A DNA stretch of 22,526 nucleotides from Desulfovibrio sp. GTDB lineage: Bacteria; Desulfobacterota; Desulfovibrionia; Desulfovibrionales; Desulfovibrionaceae. Position 1 is the stretch's first letter. Each line of letters begins with the position of its first letter. The position numbers were made by a program, and so were the translations under genes. The notes under the pieces are model-generated. The model made no database searches. It saw nothing but the letters and a program-made list of their open reading frames with translations, and was not told where the DNA came from. Below, piece by piece: positions 1-7,661 of this stretch. The DNA is taken from assembly GCF_019424165.1 (NCBI RefSeq), contig NZ_JAHZAA010000019.1:22773-45298 (forward strand), in the 5' to 3' direction.

Positions 1-315
1 CTCAGTTTCAGCCTGATGCCGCTGGCAGGAGAGTCCGTACCGGAGTTTTCCTGGCTGCTGGTGTGCAGCGCCGGAGGGCTGGGACTTGCCACGGCCCTGA
101 TTCAGCTGGTCATGAACTGGGCGCAGAAAAGCATTTCGCCCACAAGGGCTACCCTGATTTACGCGGGTGAACCGGTATGGGCGGCCATTTTCGGTCGCAT
201 GGCCGGAGAGCGGCTGCCTTTTCTGGGGCTGGTGGGCGGCGCGTTTGTGGTGGCGGGGGTGCTTATAAGCAACCTGCACCCGCGCCGTAAGGGAAAAGAA
301 AAAAAATCCACATAA
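1..315 (+). CDS. DMT/EamA-family transporter, C-terminal fragment (partial)
   Basis: The frame is open from base 1, so the gene begins outside the window; 104 residues and the TAA stop at 313-315 are visible. The fragment has three hydrophobic segments and the end typical of the drug/metabolite transporter superfamily: a segment around RATLIYAGEPVWAAIFG (the 'EP' before the penultimate helix), then a GE turn (AGERLPF), then a last helix LVGGAFVVAGVLIS and a short basic tail. It is an inner-membrane permease of unknown substrate; EamA proteins export metabolites or amino acids, but nothing here tells which. A strong terminator lies about 165 bases downstream. The family assignment is fairly safe, the function is not. 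Confidence 0.8.
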   Translation, partial: LSFSLMPLAGESVPEFSWLLVCSAGGLGLATALIQLVMNWAQKSISPTRATLIYAGEPVWAAIFGRMAGERLPFLGLVGGAFVVAGVLISNLHPRRKGKEKKST

Positions 316-711
316 GCGGCAGGTATGCCTGCGGTTCGCCAGATACAACGTCCGGCAGTTGGCGGGTATCCATTTTACGGGAACGGGCAGGGCGGCCTGT
401 GCGAACGTCAGGCTGTGACCCTGCGCGGCGTGTGAGCCTCCCGTGAAGGCTCCCCGGAACCTTTTTTATGGTCACGATACCGGAAGGGATTGCGCCCGGC
501 GCGATCTCTTCCGGTCTGTTTTTTGGGCGGGGCTTGCCGGCCCATGCGCTACTGGCATCAGGACGGCAGGGATTCTGTCTGTCCTCCGGGCGATGCGCTG
601 GTGGCAGGTACGGGAATTGGGTGTAATAGATAAACTGATATTTTCGATACAGTTGGGTCAAATATGGGTTTCAGGTTTTTTGTCTGTTTTTTGAGAATAT
701 TTTTTTCCATG
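316..711. other. Gene-free spacer between the transporter and the feo operon
   Basis: No convincing reading frame was found on either strand. It holds a small hairpin (434-439 with 447-452), the strong terminator at 479-524, and an AT-rich stretch from about 620 that ends in three T-runs just before the feo promoter. Confidence 0.6.
479..524 (+). terminator. Rho-independent terminator after the transporter gene
   Basis: An outer stem ACCGGAAG (479-486) pairs with CTTCCGGT (508-515). Inside it GATTGCGCC pairs with GGCGCGATC with a single G-U. The run of six T at 519-524 follows. The hairpin is long and nearly perfect, so it should insulate the feo operon from upstream transcription. Confidence 0.8.
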
Positions 712-740
712 TTGACGTATAGCTGAGAGAGAGGTATTTA
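712..740 (+). promoter_or_regulatory. Sigma-70-type promoter of the feo operon
   Basis: TTGACG (712-717), a 17-base spacer, then TATTTA (735-740). The start point would be near 747, giving a leader of about 39 bases before the first feoA. T-runs at 676-681, 687-692 and 700-706 lie just upstream and could act as a curved or UP-like element. Confidence 0.6.
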
Positions 741-744
741 AAAC

Positions 745-763
745 GAAATTCATTTTTGATTTC
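745..763 (+). promoter_or_regulatory. Operator-like palindrome at the feo start point (Fur candidate)
   Basis: A 19-base element with arms GAAAT (745-749) and ATTTC (759-763), T-rich in between, sits over the expected transcription start. Its position and length fit a repressor site, and Fur is the expected regulator of feo genes. The match to the classical Fur box is only about half, so the regulator is a guess. Confidence 0.3.
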
Positions 764-785
764 ACTAAATCCCGGATATTGCACT

Positions 786-1010
786 ATGTCGCACTCGAAA
801 ACACTCCAGACGGTCGGCACGGGCCAGACAGTCTTTGTTCTTGCCGTCAATGCGGCAGAGGCCGAATTGCAGCGTCTTGAATCCATCGGCGTTTTGCCTG
901 GTGTGGAGCTGGACGTGCTGGCCGATAATGGCGGTCCTATTCTTGTGGCCGTGGGCGAGGCACGGGTGGCCGTAGAACGCGAACTGGCCGCATCGGTTAT
1001 TGTTGCGTAA
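786..1010 (+). CDS. feoA: FeoA-family ferrous iron transport protein (first copy)
   Basis: 74 residues, usual for FeoA, a small SH3-like cytoplasmic partner of FeoB. The core pattern is visible: a polar turn, a helix with AAEAELQRLESIGVLPG (the family's 'rL..lGi.pG' signature), then alternating strands ending VAVERELAASVIVA. ATG at 786 is preferred over an upstream in-frame TTG at 756, because the latter would add ten residues that do not fit the family and sits at the predicted transcription start. The Shine-Dalgarno is weak (GGA about 10 bases upstream). It is the first gene of the operon, 14 bases ahead of a second feoA. The two copies differ clearly, so this is an old duplication and not a recent one. 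Confidence 0.85.
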   Translation: MSHSKTLQTVGTGQTVFVLAVNAAEAELQRLESIGVLPGVELDVLADNGGPILVAVGEARVAVERELAASVIVA

Positions 1011-1024
1011 TCAAGGAGCATTTG

Positions 1025-1246
1025 ATGACTCTCAGCAAGATGGTTCCGGGCGATACCGGCAGCGTGAAAGATATCAGCGCCACCGGCGCCCTAGGCCAAC
1101 GGCTGATGGACCTGGGTTTTTACCCCGGTGCACGTGTGCGCGTTGTACGCAACGCGCCGCTTGTGGACCCTGTGGAAATTGAACTGGACGGTTACCACGT
1201 CAGTCTGCGTCATGACGAAGCTGATCTTGTGGAGGTTGACGGCTAA
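1025..1246 (+). CDS. feoA: FeoA-family ferrous iron transport protein (second copy)
   Basis: 73 residues with the SH3-like FeoA pattern: ALGQRLMDLGFYPGARVRVV is the helix-turn-strand signature, followed by PVEIELDGYHVSLRHDEADLV, the usual 'i.v.g..l.lr..ea..i.v' end. AGGAG at 1014-1018 lies six bases before ATG 1025; the TTG at 1022 is too close. The stop overlaps the feoB start as TAATG at 1244-1248, a sign of translational coupling. Of the two FeoA copies this one is closer to the textbook sequence. FeoA is thought to regulate or support FeoB in the inner membrane. Confidence 0.9.
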   Translation: MTLSKMVPGDTGSVKDISATGALGQRLMDLGFYPGARVRVVRNAPLVDPVEIELDGYHVSLRHDEADLVEVDG

Positions 1247-3701
1247 TGAGTTCTCCTCTGTTAGCGGCAAGTCCACACTGTTCAACATGCTTACCGGGGC
1301 GCGCCAGCACGTGGCCAACTACCCCGGTGTTACCGTTGAGAAAAAGACAGGTTATTTTGACCTCGGCGGCCGCAAGGTGGAGCTTGTGGACCTGCCGGGA
1401 ACCTACAGCCTGACTTCCTATTCGCTGGAAGAAAAAGTGGCGCGCGACTTTATCCTTGAAGCTTCGCCCCAGGTCACCATCAATGTGGCTGACGCGGCCA
1501 ATCTCAAGCGCCATCTTTATCTGACCCTGCAACTGCTGGAAATGGAAACTCCGCTTGTTCTGGCACTCAACATGATGGATGTGGCCGAACGGCGCTCTAT
1601 CAAGGTTGACGTGGACGGACTGGCGGGCGAGCTTGGTATTGCCGTCGTACCCACGGTGGGCAAAAAGAGCAGTGGCGTGCAGGCATTGCGCGCAGCTCTG
1701 ACCACCGCAGGGGAAAGCGGGCCGAGATCCGCGTTTGCCGTGGACTATGGCCCCATGGAACCATATCTGGCCGACCTTGCGGCCCTACTTGCCAATGAGG
1801 AAGCCCTGGCCGGCTTGCCTCTGCGCTGGCTGGCTGTGAAACTTATGGAAAATGACGAAGCCGCCATTGCCCTGGTGCGAAAGCGCTGCGCAGCGGCTGC
1901 CGACATTCCGGCCAGGGTGGTCGCCATGCGCGAGAGCTTTGCCGCGCAGGGCGTCAATGCCGAAAGGCATGTGGCTTTTGCCCGCCATCGCACGGCCGCA
2001 GCGCTGGCTTCGCGGCATGTGACCCTGCCCGCACAGGGAACCACAAGCCTTTCCGACAAGGCTGACAGGTTTGTCTGCCACAGGTTTTTCGGCCCGGTCA
2101 TTCTGCTTGCCATTCTGCTCATCCTGTACCAGGTATCCATTGTTTTTGGCGGAGATGTGGCGGCCATGATCTGGCCCCTGTGGGACAATGCCCAGAACAC
2201 CCTGGCGGGACTTTTGCCCGCGTCCGGCTTTCTGGAAGATCCTCTTTTGCGTTCCCTTGGCGTGTGGGTTATGCGCAGTGTTACGGCCATCCTTAATTAT
2301 CTGCCCATATTCTTTCTGCTTTTTGCCCTTATCGCCATTCTTGAAGACAGCGGGTACATGCCGCGCATGGCCTTTATTCTTGACCGCGCCTTTCGCCGTT
2401 TCGGGCTGCACGGCCAGTCCACGCTGCCGCTTATTCTCGGCGGCGTATATGTGGGCGGCTGCGCCATCCCCGCGGTTATGGCGACCAGGGCCATTCCGGA
2501 CGAAAAAGCCCGCCTGGCGACCATTCTTATCGCACCCATGATGAACTGCCTGGCCAAGGTTCCGCTGTATCTCATACTGATCAGCGCCTATTTTGCCGCC
2601 AACAGCGGTATGGCCATGTTCTTTATCGCTACCATTACCCTGTTTATGGCCCTTCCCGTGTCCAAGGCCCTTTCGCTTACCCTGTTGCGGGGAAAGCCCA
2701 GCGCGCCCTTTATTATGGAGATGCCGCCCTATCATCTGCCCACCATCAGGGGAGTGCTCGCGCGCGCCATCGAGCGGGTGTGGATTTTCATTCGCAAGAT
2801 CTTCACCGTGGTGCTGGCTGTGGCCGTGGTCATTTTTGCGCTGATCAACTTTCCCGGGCTTGGGGAAGAGCGCATGGCCGTGTACGAGAAAAAGTCCACA
2901 AAAGCCATGAGCGATTTTGTCAAGGCCGTGGACAAGACCTCGCTGGCCGGACAGTTTACCCTGGATGACGTAACACCCCTGCTGCTTTTTGAAGAAGACC
3001 TCAAGGATGCCAAGCGCAGCGTGACGGATCAGGAAGCTTCAAACAAGATTGATGCGGTTTTTCAGGAAAAAAGCCCGATCTACTTCACCATCGTGCGCGC
3101 TGTGGGGGCGGACGGCAAAGCTCTGCGCCCGGCGTTGCGCAAACTTGTCAGCGCGCGTAAGCAGTTGCGCCGCGAACTGCGGGAAGAAACCTTTGAGCAC
3201 AGCGCCCTTGGTATCGCGGGCAAGGCTCTGGAGCCTGTGACGCAGTACGCCGGTTTTAACTGGAAGATCAATATTGCCCTGCTTTCGGCCTTTGCGGCCA
3301 AAGAAAACAGCGCCGCCACCCTCGGGGCCATTTACGGGCTTGATGGTGATGCGCCTGTGCAGGACAGCATGCGTGAAGACGCTACCGGATTTACCCCGTT
3401 GCATGCCCTTGCGCTCATGCTGTTCATGGCCCTGTATCCGCCCTGCGTACCCACGTCCGTCATGGTGCGGCTGCAATCCAATTCCACGGGCTGGATGCTT
3501 TTTTCCATCATCTATCAAACCTGCCTGGGGCTGGCGGTGGCCGTTCTTGTGTTCACCGGCGGCACGGCGCTGGGGCTTTCGGGCTGGCAGGCCATGTGGA
3601 TATTCTACGGCCTGTGCGTGGCGCTTACCATTGTTATGGGGATGATACCCGAACCTGACAGCAGAAAAAAAATGGACGCTAAAAAGCCGGTTACGGCATA
3701 A
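1246..3701 (+). CDS. feoB: FeoB ferrous iron transporter, 5' end broken by a frame loss
   Basis: FeoB is the GTP-driven Fe(II) permease of the inner membrane. The body (frame of 1245-3701) shows G2 (NYPGVT), G3 (DLPGTYSL), G4 (ALNMMDV), a G5-like loop and then the permease domain with GGCAIPAVMATRAI and the repeat half FAAKENSAATLG / ALYPPCVPTSV, plus a roughly 130-residue soluble stretch between membrane blocks (about 2870-3240). The expected start is ATG 1246, overlapping the feoA stop, with GGAGG at 1231-1235. It is in a different frame from the body: 1246-3701 is not a multiple of three. In the body frame the P-loop reads FSSVSGKST, where the family has GNPNxGKST. About two dozen bases therefore seem to be missing after the first codons. 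The only in-frame starts (ATG 1128, ATG 1212, TTG) lie inside feoA. Either a damaged gene or an assembly error. Confidence 0.85.
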
Positions 3702-3719
3702 CATCTTAAGGAGGATCTG

Positions 3720-4037
3720 ATGAAAAATCTCTTTCTGGCCGCAGTGCTCGGTCTGACCATGCTCTTCGCTACCGCCGCCATGGCGCACAGCCCCCTGTGC
3801 AGCTGCTTTGACAACGGCGACGGCACCATTACCTGCGAAGGCGGCTTTTCTGACGGCTCTTCTGCCTCCGGCGTGAAAATGCTGGTGGTGGACGGCGGCG
3901 GCAACACCCTGTTTGAAGGCAAGATGAACAAGGACAGCGAGTATAACTTTAAAAAGCCCGAAGGCGCCTACAAGGTCGTCTTTGACGCCGGCGACGGCCA
4001 TAAGGTGGAAGTGGACGGTTCCAAGATCGTTCAGTAG
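3720..4037 (+). CDS. Small exported protein of the feo operon, function unknown
   Basis: 105 residues. A Sec signal peptide (MKNLFLAAVLGLTMLFATAA) is followed by a likely cleavage after AMA, which leaves a mature protein starting HSPLCSCFDNGDG. The rest looks like a compact beta-rich fold with glycine and aspartate turns (DGSSASGVKMLVVDGGGNTL, later GAYKVVFDAGDGH), similar in pattern to carboxypeptidase-regulatory-like or NikK-type accessory domains. AGGAGG at 3709-3714 is five bases from ATG 3720, a strong site. It lies 18 bases after feoB and 68 before the DUF4198-type gene, so it is co-transcribed. The H-x3-C-x-C cluster at the mature end could bind metal. Role in iron handling is inferred from position only. 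Confidence 0.85.
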   Translation: MKNLFLAAVLGLTMLFATAAMAHSPLCSCFDNGDGTITCEGGFSDGSSASGVKMLVVDGGGNTLFEGKMNKDSEYNFKKPEGAYKVVFDAGDGHKVEVDGSKIVQ

Positions 4038-4105
4038 CGGGCCGCGCTGCGACCTTTTTTGTGAAAAGTGGAAGACTTTGAAATTCAAATTCTAATGGAG
4101 GTTTC

Positions 4106-4930
4106 ATGAAAAGCATCAAAACCCTGATCTTCGCCGGGCTTTTGGCCCTGATGGCCGTGCCTGCCCAGGCGCACTTCATGGTCATGTACACGCCGGAAGT
4201 GGCCAAGAGCGAACCCAGCGACATGGACGTCCGCATTGTCTTCACCCATCCGGCCGAAGCCGGGCATACCATGGATATGGGCGGAGTGAAGGAGTTTTAT
4301 GCCATGTATCAGCGTGGCGAAAATGAGCCGAAAAAAATCGACTTCATGAGCTCGCTGAAGCCCATTACCTGGAAAAACCCCGAGTCCTCCGGCCCGGCTT
4401 TTTCTGCCCTGATTCCCCGCAAGGACATGCGTTCCATGGGTGACTACACGTTTGTGATGGTCCCCGGCTACTATCTTGAGAAAGAAGAAGACGTTTACAT
4501 GCAGCAGATCACCAAGCTGGTGGTCAACGTGGGCGGCATCCCCGGCAACTGGAATTCCGCGCTGGGCCTGCCTTGCGAAATCGTACCCCTGATCAAGCCT
4601 TACGGCGTATGGACCGGCAACGTGTTCAAGGCGCGCGTGCTTTCCAACGGCAAGCCCGTGCCTAACGCCGAAGTGGAAGTGGAGTACATGAACCACATGC
4701 CCGACCTCAAGGCCAATGCCATGACCAAGAAGGGCACCGTCAAGTATCCGCATGACGCTTTTGTTACCCAGACCATCTTCACCGATGATCAGGGCTACCT
4801 GACCTTCGGCATTCCCAAGGCCGGCTGGTGGGGCTTTGCCGCTCTTGGCGTAGGCCCGGACAAGGAACACCAGGGCAAGGAACTTTCCCAGGACGCCGTT
4901 ATCTGGGTCAAGGCTGTAGATATGAAGTAG
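4106..4930 (+). CDS. DUF4198-type exported protein (NikK-like), feo operon
   Basis: 274 residues with a Sec signal peptide ending PAQA, so the mature protein would begin HFMVMYTPE. The AHF...  start, the RIVFTHPAEAGHTMDM segment and the C-terminal part with VLSNGKPVPNAEVEVEY and DDQGYLTFGIPKAGWWGF (a beta-sandwich like CarboxypepD_reg/CopC folds) fit DUF4198, the family that includes NikK, an extra periplasmic part of Ni/Co importers. GGAGG lies about five bases before ATG 4106. It is the last gene of the feo transcript. An accessory role in presenting divalent metal at the periplasmic face is inferred from family and context; iron rather than nickel is suggested only by the neighbours. Confidence 0.8.
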   Translation: MKSIKTLIFAGLLALMAVPAQAHFMVMYTPEVAKSEPSDMDVRIVFTHPAEAGHTMDMGGVKEFYAMYQRGENEPKKIDFMSSLKPITWKNPESSGPAFSALIPRKDMRSMGDYTFVMVPGYYLEKEEDVYMQQITKLVVNVGGIPGNWNSALGLPCEIVPLIKPYGVWTGNVFKARVLSNGKPVPNAEVEVEYMNHMPDLKANAMTKKGTVKYPHDAFVTQTIFTDDQGYLTFGIPKAGWWGFAALGVGPDKEHQGKELSQDAVIWVKAVDMK

Positions 4931-4939
4931 TTTTGACGG

Positions 4940-4999
4940 GCAAAGCGGCTGATCGCCATGGCGGTTGGCTGCTTTGCATCTGCGCGGCCTGTGCCGCGC
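4940..4999 (+). other. Two hairpins after the feo operon
   Basis: GCAAAGC (4940-4946) pairs with GCTTTGC (4971-4977) around an inner CGCC/GGCG, and GCGCGGC (4982-4988) pairs with GCCGCGC (4993-4999). Neither has a T-tail, so they more likely protect the mRNA 3' end than terminate. The rest of 4931-5118 shows nothing. Confidence 0.4.
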
Positions 5000-5118
5000 G
5001 GGTATCGTCTTAATACGGCGTTATGCAGACAGAATGTGCATTTTCGCTGCATGAAGCTTTGAAAAGCATAGTGCTTTGATGGCCTGTTCAGTTATGGAAT
5101 AAATGCCGTAGTGTGTGT

Positions 5119-5155
5119 GAAAAATGCCCGGTTTGCCGGGCATTTTTCGTTTTTT
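5119..5155. terminator. Bidirectional terminator between convergent feo and PHP genes
   Basis: GAAAAATGCCCGG (5119-5131) pairs with its complement at 5136-5148 across a TTTG loop: 13 base pairs, A-rich on the left and T-rich on the right, with more T at 5150-5155. It suits termination in both directions. Confidence 0.9.
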
Positions 5156-5172
5156 GCGGCGCAGGCCACAAG

Positions 5173-5208
5173 AAAACGCCCACGCAGTGTTCAGGTTGCG
5201 TGGGCGTT
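5173..5208 (-). terminator. Terminator of the PHP-domain gene
   Basis: AACGCCCACGCA (5175-5186) pairs with TGCGTGGGCGTT (5197-5208), 12 base pairs with a 10-base loop. Read on the minus strand it is followed by a short T-run, and it lies 24 bases after the stop of the minus-strand gene. Confidence 0.7.
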
Positions 5209-5231
5209 GTTTAAAACGGATTTGCCGTGGT

Positions 5232-7661
5232 CTATTTTTTTACTTCAACCCATACAGGATTGGTGACGGCGTAACGGCCTTTGCCGTCCATCACCACAAA
5301 GTTGTACCAGGTGTCTTTTTCGGGCGTAGCCTCAAAGGTGTAGGCGACGGCATCCTTGGTATCATTGAATTCTTTTTTGCTTACAGGCTTGCCTTCGCTG
5401 TATACTTCAATACTTTTCAGGCCGTGCACGGCCTGTAGCTCTGTGCGGAGCGTAACGGCCTCTCCGGGCTTTACGCTTCGGGTGGAGCCGAACATGCTGT
5501 CGGCGGCAGGCGTAATGACAGGCCCCATGGTAACATAGCTGTTGCCGGCCTTCAGGGCCGCCATGTAGGACTTGGTGCTTACCTTGCCGTCAACGTATGC
5601 GTAGGTTCTGATAATGCCAGGGTAGAGAATGGACGTCACATCGTGCTGGTCCGAACCGGAACTGAGGTAAATCTTTTTTCCCTTGTTCCAGTAGTCCATG
5701 GCGGCATCAAGCGCGCGCTTGTCCATATTTTTAGGGTCGGTCAGATCAATGGTGGACTGGATTTCAAGCAGGTCAAAGTCGTCGCTGCCGGGCGCATAGC
5801 CGTCCTTGACGCCATCCCTGTTATGGAGAAAGCCGTAGTCGGTGTACGGATGGTTCATGACCACCAGCGCGCCCATGGCGTGTCCGGCCCTGATGATTTC
5901 CGCGGGAGTAAGGTTGGGCGAGATGGGCTTTTGCTTGTAGTCCACCCCGAGAATGCCCCAATGCCCCCAGCCGGGAGAAACTTCAAGGCTGGAAAGGAAG
6001 GGGTTTCCGGTTGATTTTGCAAGTTTTTCCATTTCGGCATTGTTGCCCACAGAGTCGTGGTCAGACACGGCAAGGCAGACGAGTCCGGCAGCGAGCTGGC
6101 CCTTGTGCAGCTCCTTGATGGGGGTTGCGCCGTCGCCGATGTCGGAATGCTGATGGATGTCCGCACTGTACCATTTTCTGCTGGCAGTCTGGATGGCAGT
6201 GGGAATGGTGATGGTTTTTTTGAGCATTTCTTTGGGCGTGACGGTTTTTTTGACCACTGCGGGCAGGCTTTCAAAGTCGCTGCTGTGGGTGATGGTAAAC
6301 GTCAGCTCATTTTCCGGAGCAGGGATATCCGCGCGGATTTCGCAGGTTTTGGGATCGGAGAAAAAGACTGTTCCGCCGAGGGTTTTCACCGTAGAGGTCG
6401 TGCCGTCAACCTTCATCTTGGCATGGATGGGCTCGCCCTTTTCGTTCACGACCTTAAAGACGGCCTTGGCGCCATCCTTTACGGTAAACTGCACCTTCTG
6501 GTCGGCCGTAAGCGCCATCAACTGGCTGCCCGAAGGGGTATAGCCCTTGGCCTCGACATGTGCACTATAGTTCCCTTGGGGGAGCCGCATGGAAAAGTTG
6601 CCCTTCGCATCAGTCATTTTCCATACAAGGGGTTGCAGAATGTCTTTTTTTACCGCATCGGCGCCGTGCGACTTGACGGTTTCCTTGTATGCGCCTTCCT
6701 TGCTGATGATAACAAAGGCTCCGGGAACCGGTTTACCACTGCTGTCCTTGACCTGGCCCTGCACGAGGGCAAAGGGAAGCGAGGGGTCTTTTTCTTTATA
6801 GCGCTCAAGTATGGGGGCGGTTTCGCCCTTGTCCACAACGATGATTTCGCCGGTATATTCGTAGGTTTGGCCCGGTTCAATGGTGCGCAGCACATACAGG
6901 TCTTTGTAACCGCTGGAACCCTTGTAGGCGTTTGCGCCGTCCACCTGCACGGCAACGGCATAATCCTTGCCGTAGGTGACGATAAAGTCGCCGAAGCGCT
7001 CCTGCACGTCTTTGTCGGCGCCGATAGCTATGCCGGTGGCCTTGAGGTCCGGGTAGTAGCCAAAGGGGCCGTACATGCTGGCGGCAAGGGTGCTCAGGGA
7101 GTACCCGCTGTACATGTTTTCATAGGCTTCGTTGCCGGCGGGGTTGTGTACCGTGGTTTTCAGGCCGATGTAGTTTTTGTCCGCCTCAAGCGTGTACTCA
7201 ATGGTGACATTGAGGGGCAGGGTGTGTCCCTTTGTCCAGTAGCGGCTGTTTACCGTAACGACGATCTTGTCTTTGTCCTGCCTGCACAGGATGTCCTGAT
7301 GGGGAACATGCAGCAGGTCTTCATCATTGTACGAACCGGTGGCAGACCAGAGGTCGTTAAGAAACTCGATGTCATTGACCAGGTCTGTGCCGAACTTGCC
7401 GTCGTTCATGACGGCAACGTCAAGGATGCTGCCGCTGGTCATATTCCAGTAGTTGTTGGAGCCGACAGCAAAAGAGACCGCGATTTTGCCGTTATAGATG
7501 GTGAAATCTTTTTCGTGAATGGCCATGCCCTGGTCGATGGGGGTAGGGCCTTTGACAACGCCCAGGGGAAAGGCGGGCGATGTTCCGGCAAAACAGACAG
7601 TGGGCAATGTTGTAACGGCGATGAGCCCCGCTGTGCCGATAAGAAATTCTCTACGCTTCAT
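5232..7661 (-). CDS. Tat-exported PHP-domain hydrolase (CehA/McbA-like)
   Basis: 809 residues. The N-terminus MKRREFLIGTAG has the twin-arginine RRxFL motif, then a hydrophobic run and an AG end near residue 26, so a folded, probably metal-loaded enzyme is exported to the periplasm. Residues 40-290 form a beta-rich region of unknown type; 300-380 is a carboxypeptidase-regulatory-like domain (GKPVPGAFVII, DAKGNFSMRLPQGNY); about 495-680 is the PHP domain with HQH (503-505), SDHD (533-536), SSLE (E560), H567, NHP (H604) and SDQHD (670-674), all expected metal ligands present; the end is another beta domain. CehA/McbA members hydrolyse esters or phosphoesters; the substrate here is unknown. AGGAG precedes ATG 7661 at the right distance. 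The frame stays open upstream to 8063 but that extension is not protein-like. Apparently a single-gene transcript. Confidence 0.88.
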   Translation of the reverse strand: MKRREFLIGTAGLIAVTTLPTVCFAGTSPAFPLGVVKGPTPIDQGMAIHEKDFTIYNGKIAVSFAVGSNNYWNMTSGSILDVAVMNDGKFGTDLVNDIEFLNDLWSATGSYNDEDLLHVPHQDILCRQDKDKIVVTVNSRYWTKGHTLPLNVTIEYTLEADKNYIGLKTTVHNPAGNEAYENMYSGYSLSTLAASMYGPFGYYPDLKATGIAIGADKDVQERFGDFIVTYGKDYAVAVQVDGANAYKGSSGYKDLYVLRTIEPGQTYEYTGEIIVVDKGETAPILERYKEKDPSLPFALVQGQVKDSSGKPVPGAFVIISKEGAYKETVKSHGADAVKKDILQPLVWKMTDAKGNFSMRLPQGNYSAHVEAKGYTPSGSQLMALTADQKVQFTVKDGAKAVFKVVNEKGEPIHAKMKVDGTTSTVKTLGGTVFFSDPKTCEIRADIPAPENELTFTITHSSDFESLPAVVKKTVTPKEMLKKTITIPTAIQTASRKWYSADIHQHSDIGDGATPIKELHKGQLAAGLVCLAVSDHDSVGNNAEMEKLAKSTGNPFLSSLEVSPGWGHWGILGVDYKQKPISPNLTPAEIIRAGHAMGALVVMNHPYTDYGFLHNRDGVKDGYAPGSDDFDLLEIQSTIDLTDPKNMDKRALDAAMDYWNKGKKIYLSSGSDQHDVTSILYPGIIRTYAYVDGKVSTKSYMAALKAGNSYVTMGPVITPAADSMFGSTRSVKPGEAVTLRTELQAVHGLKSIEVYSEGKPVSKKEFNDTKDAVAYTFEATPEKDTWYNFVVMDGKGRYAVTNPVWVEVKK

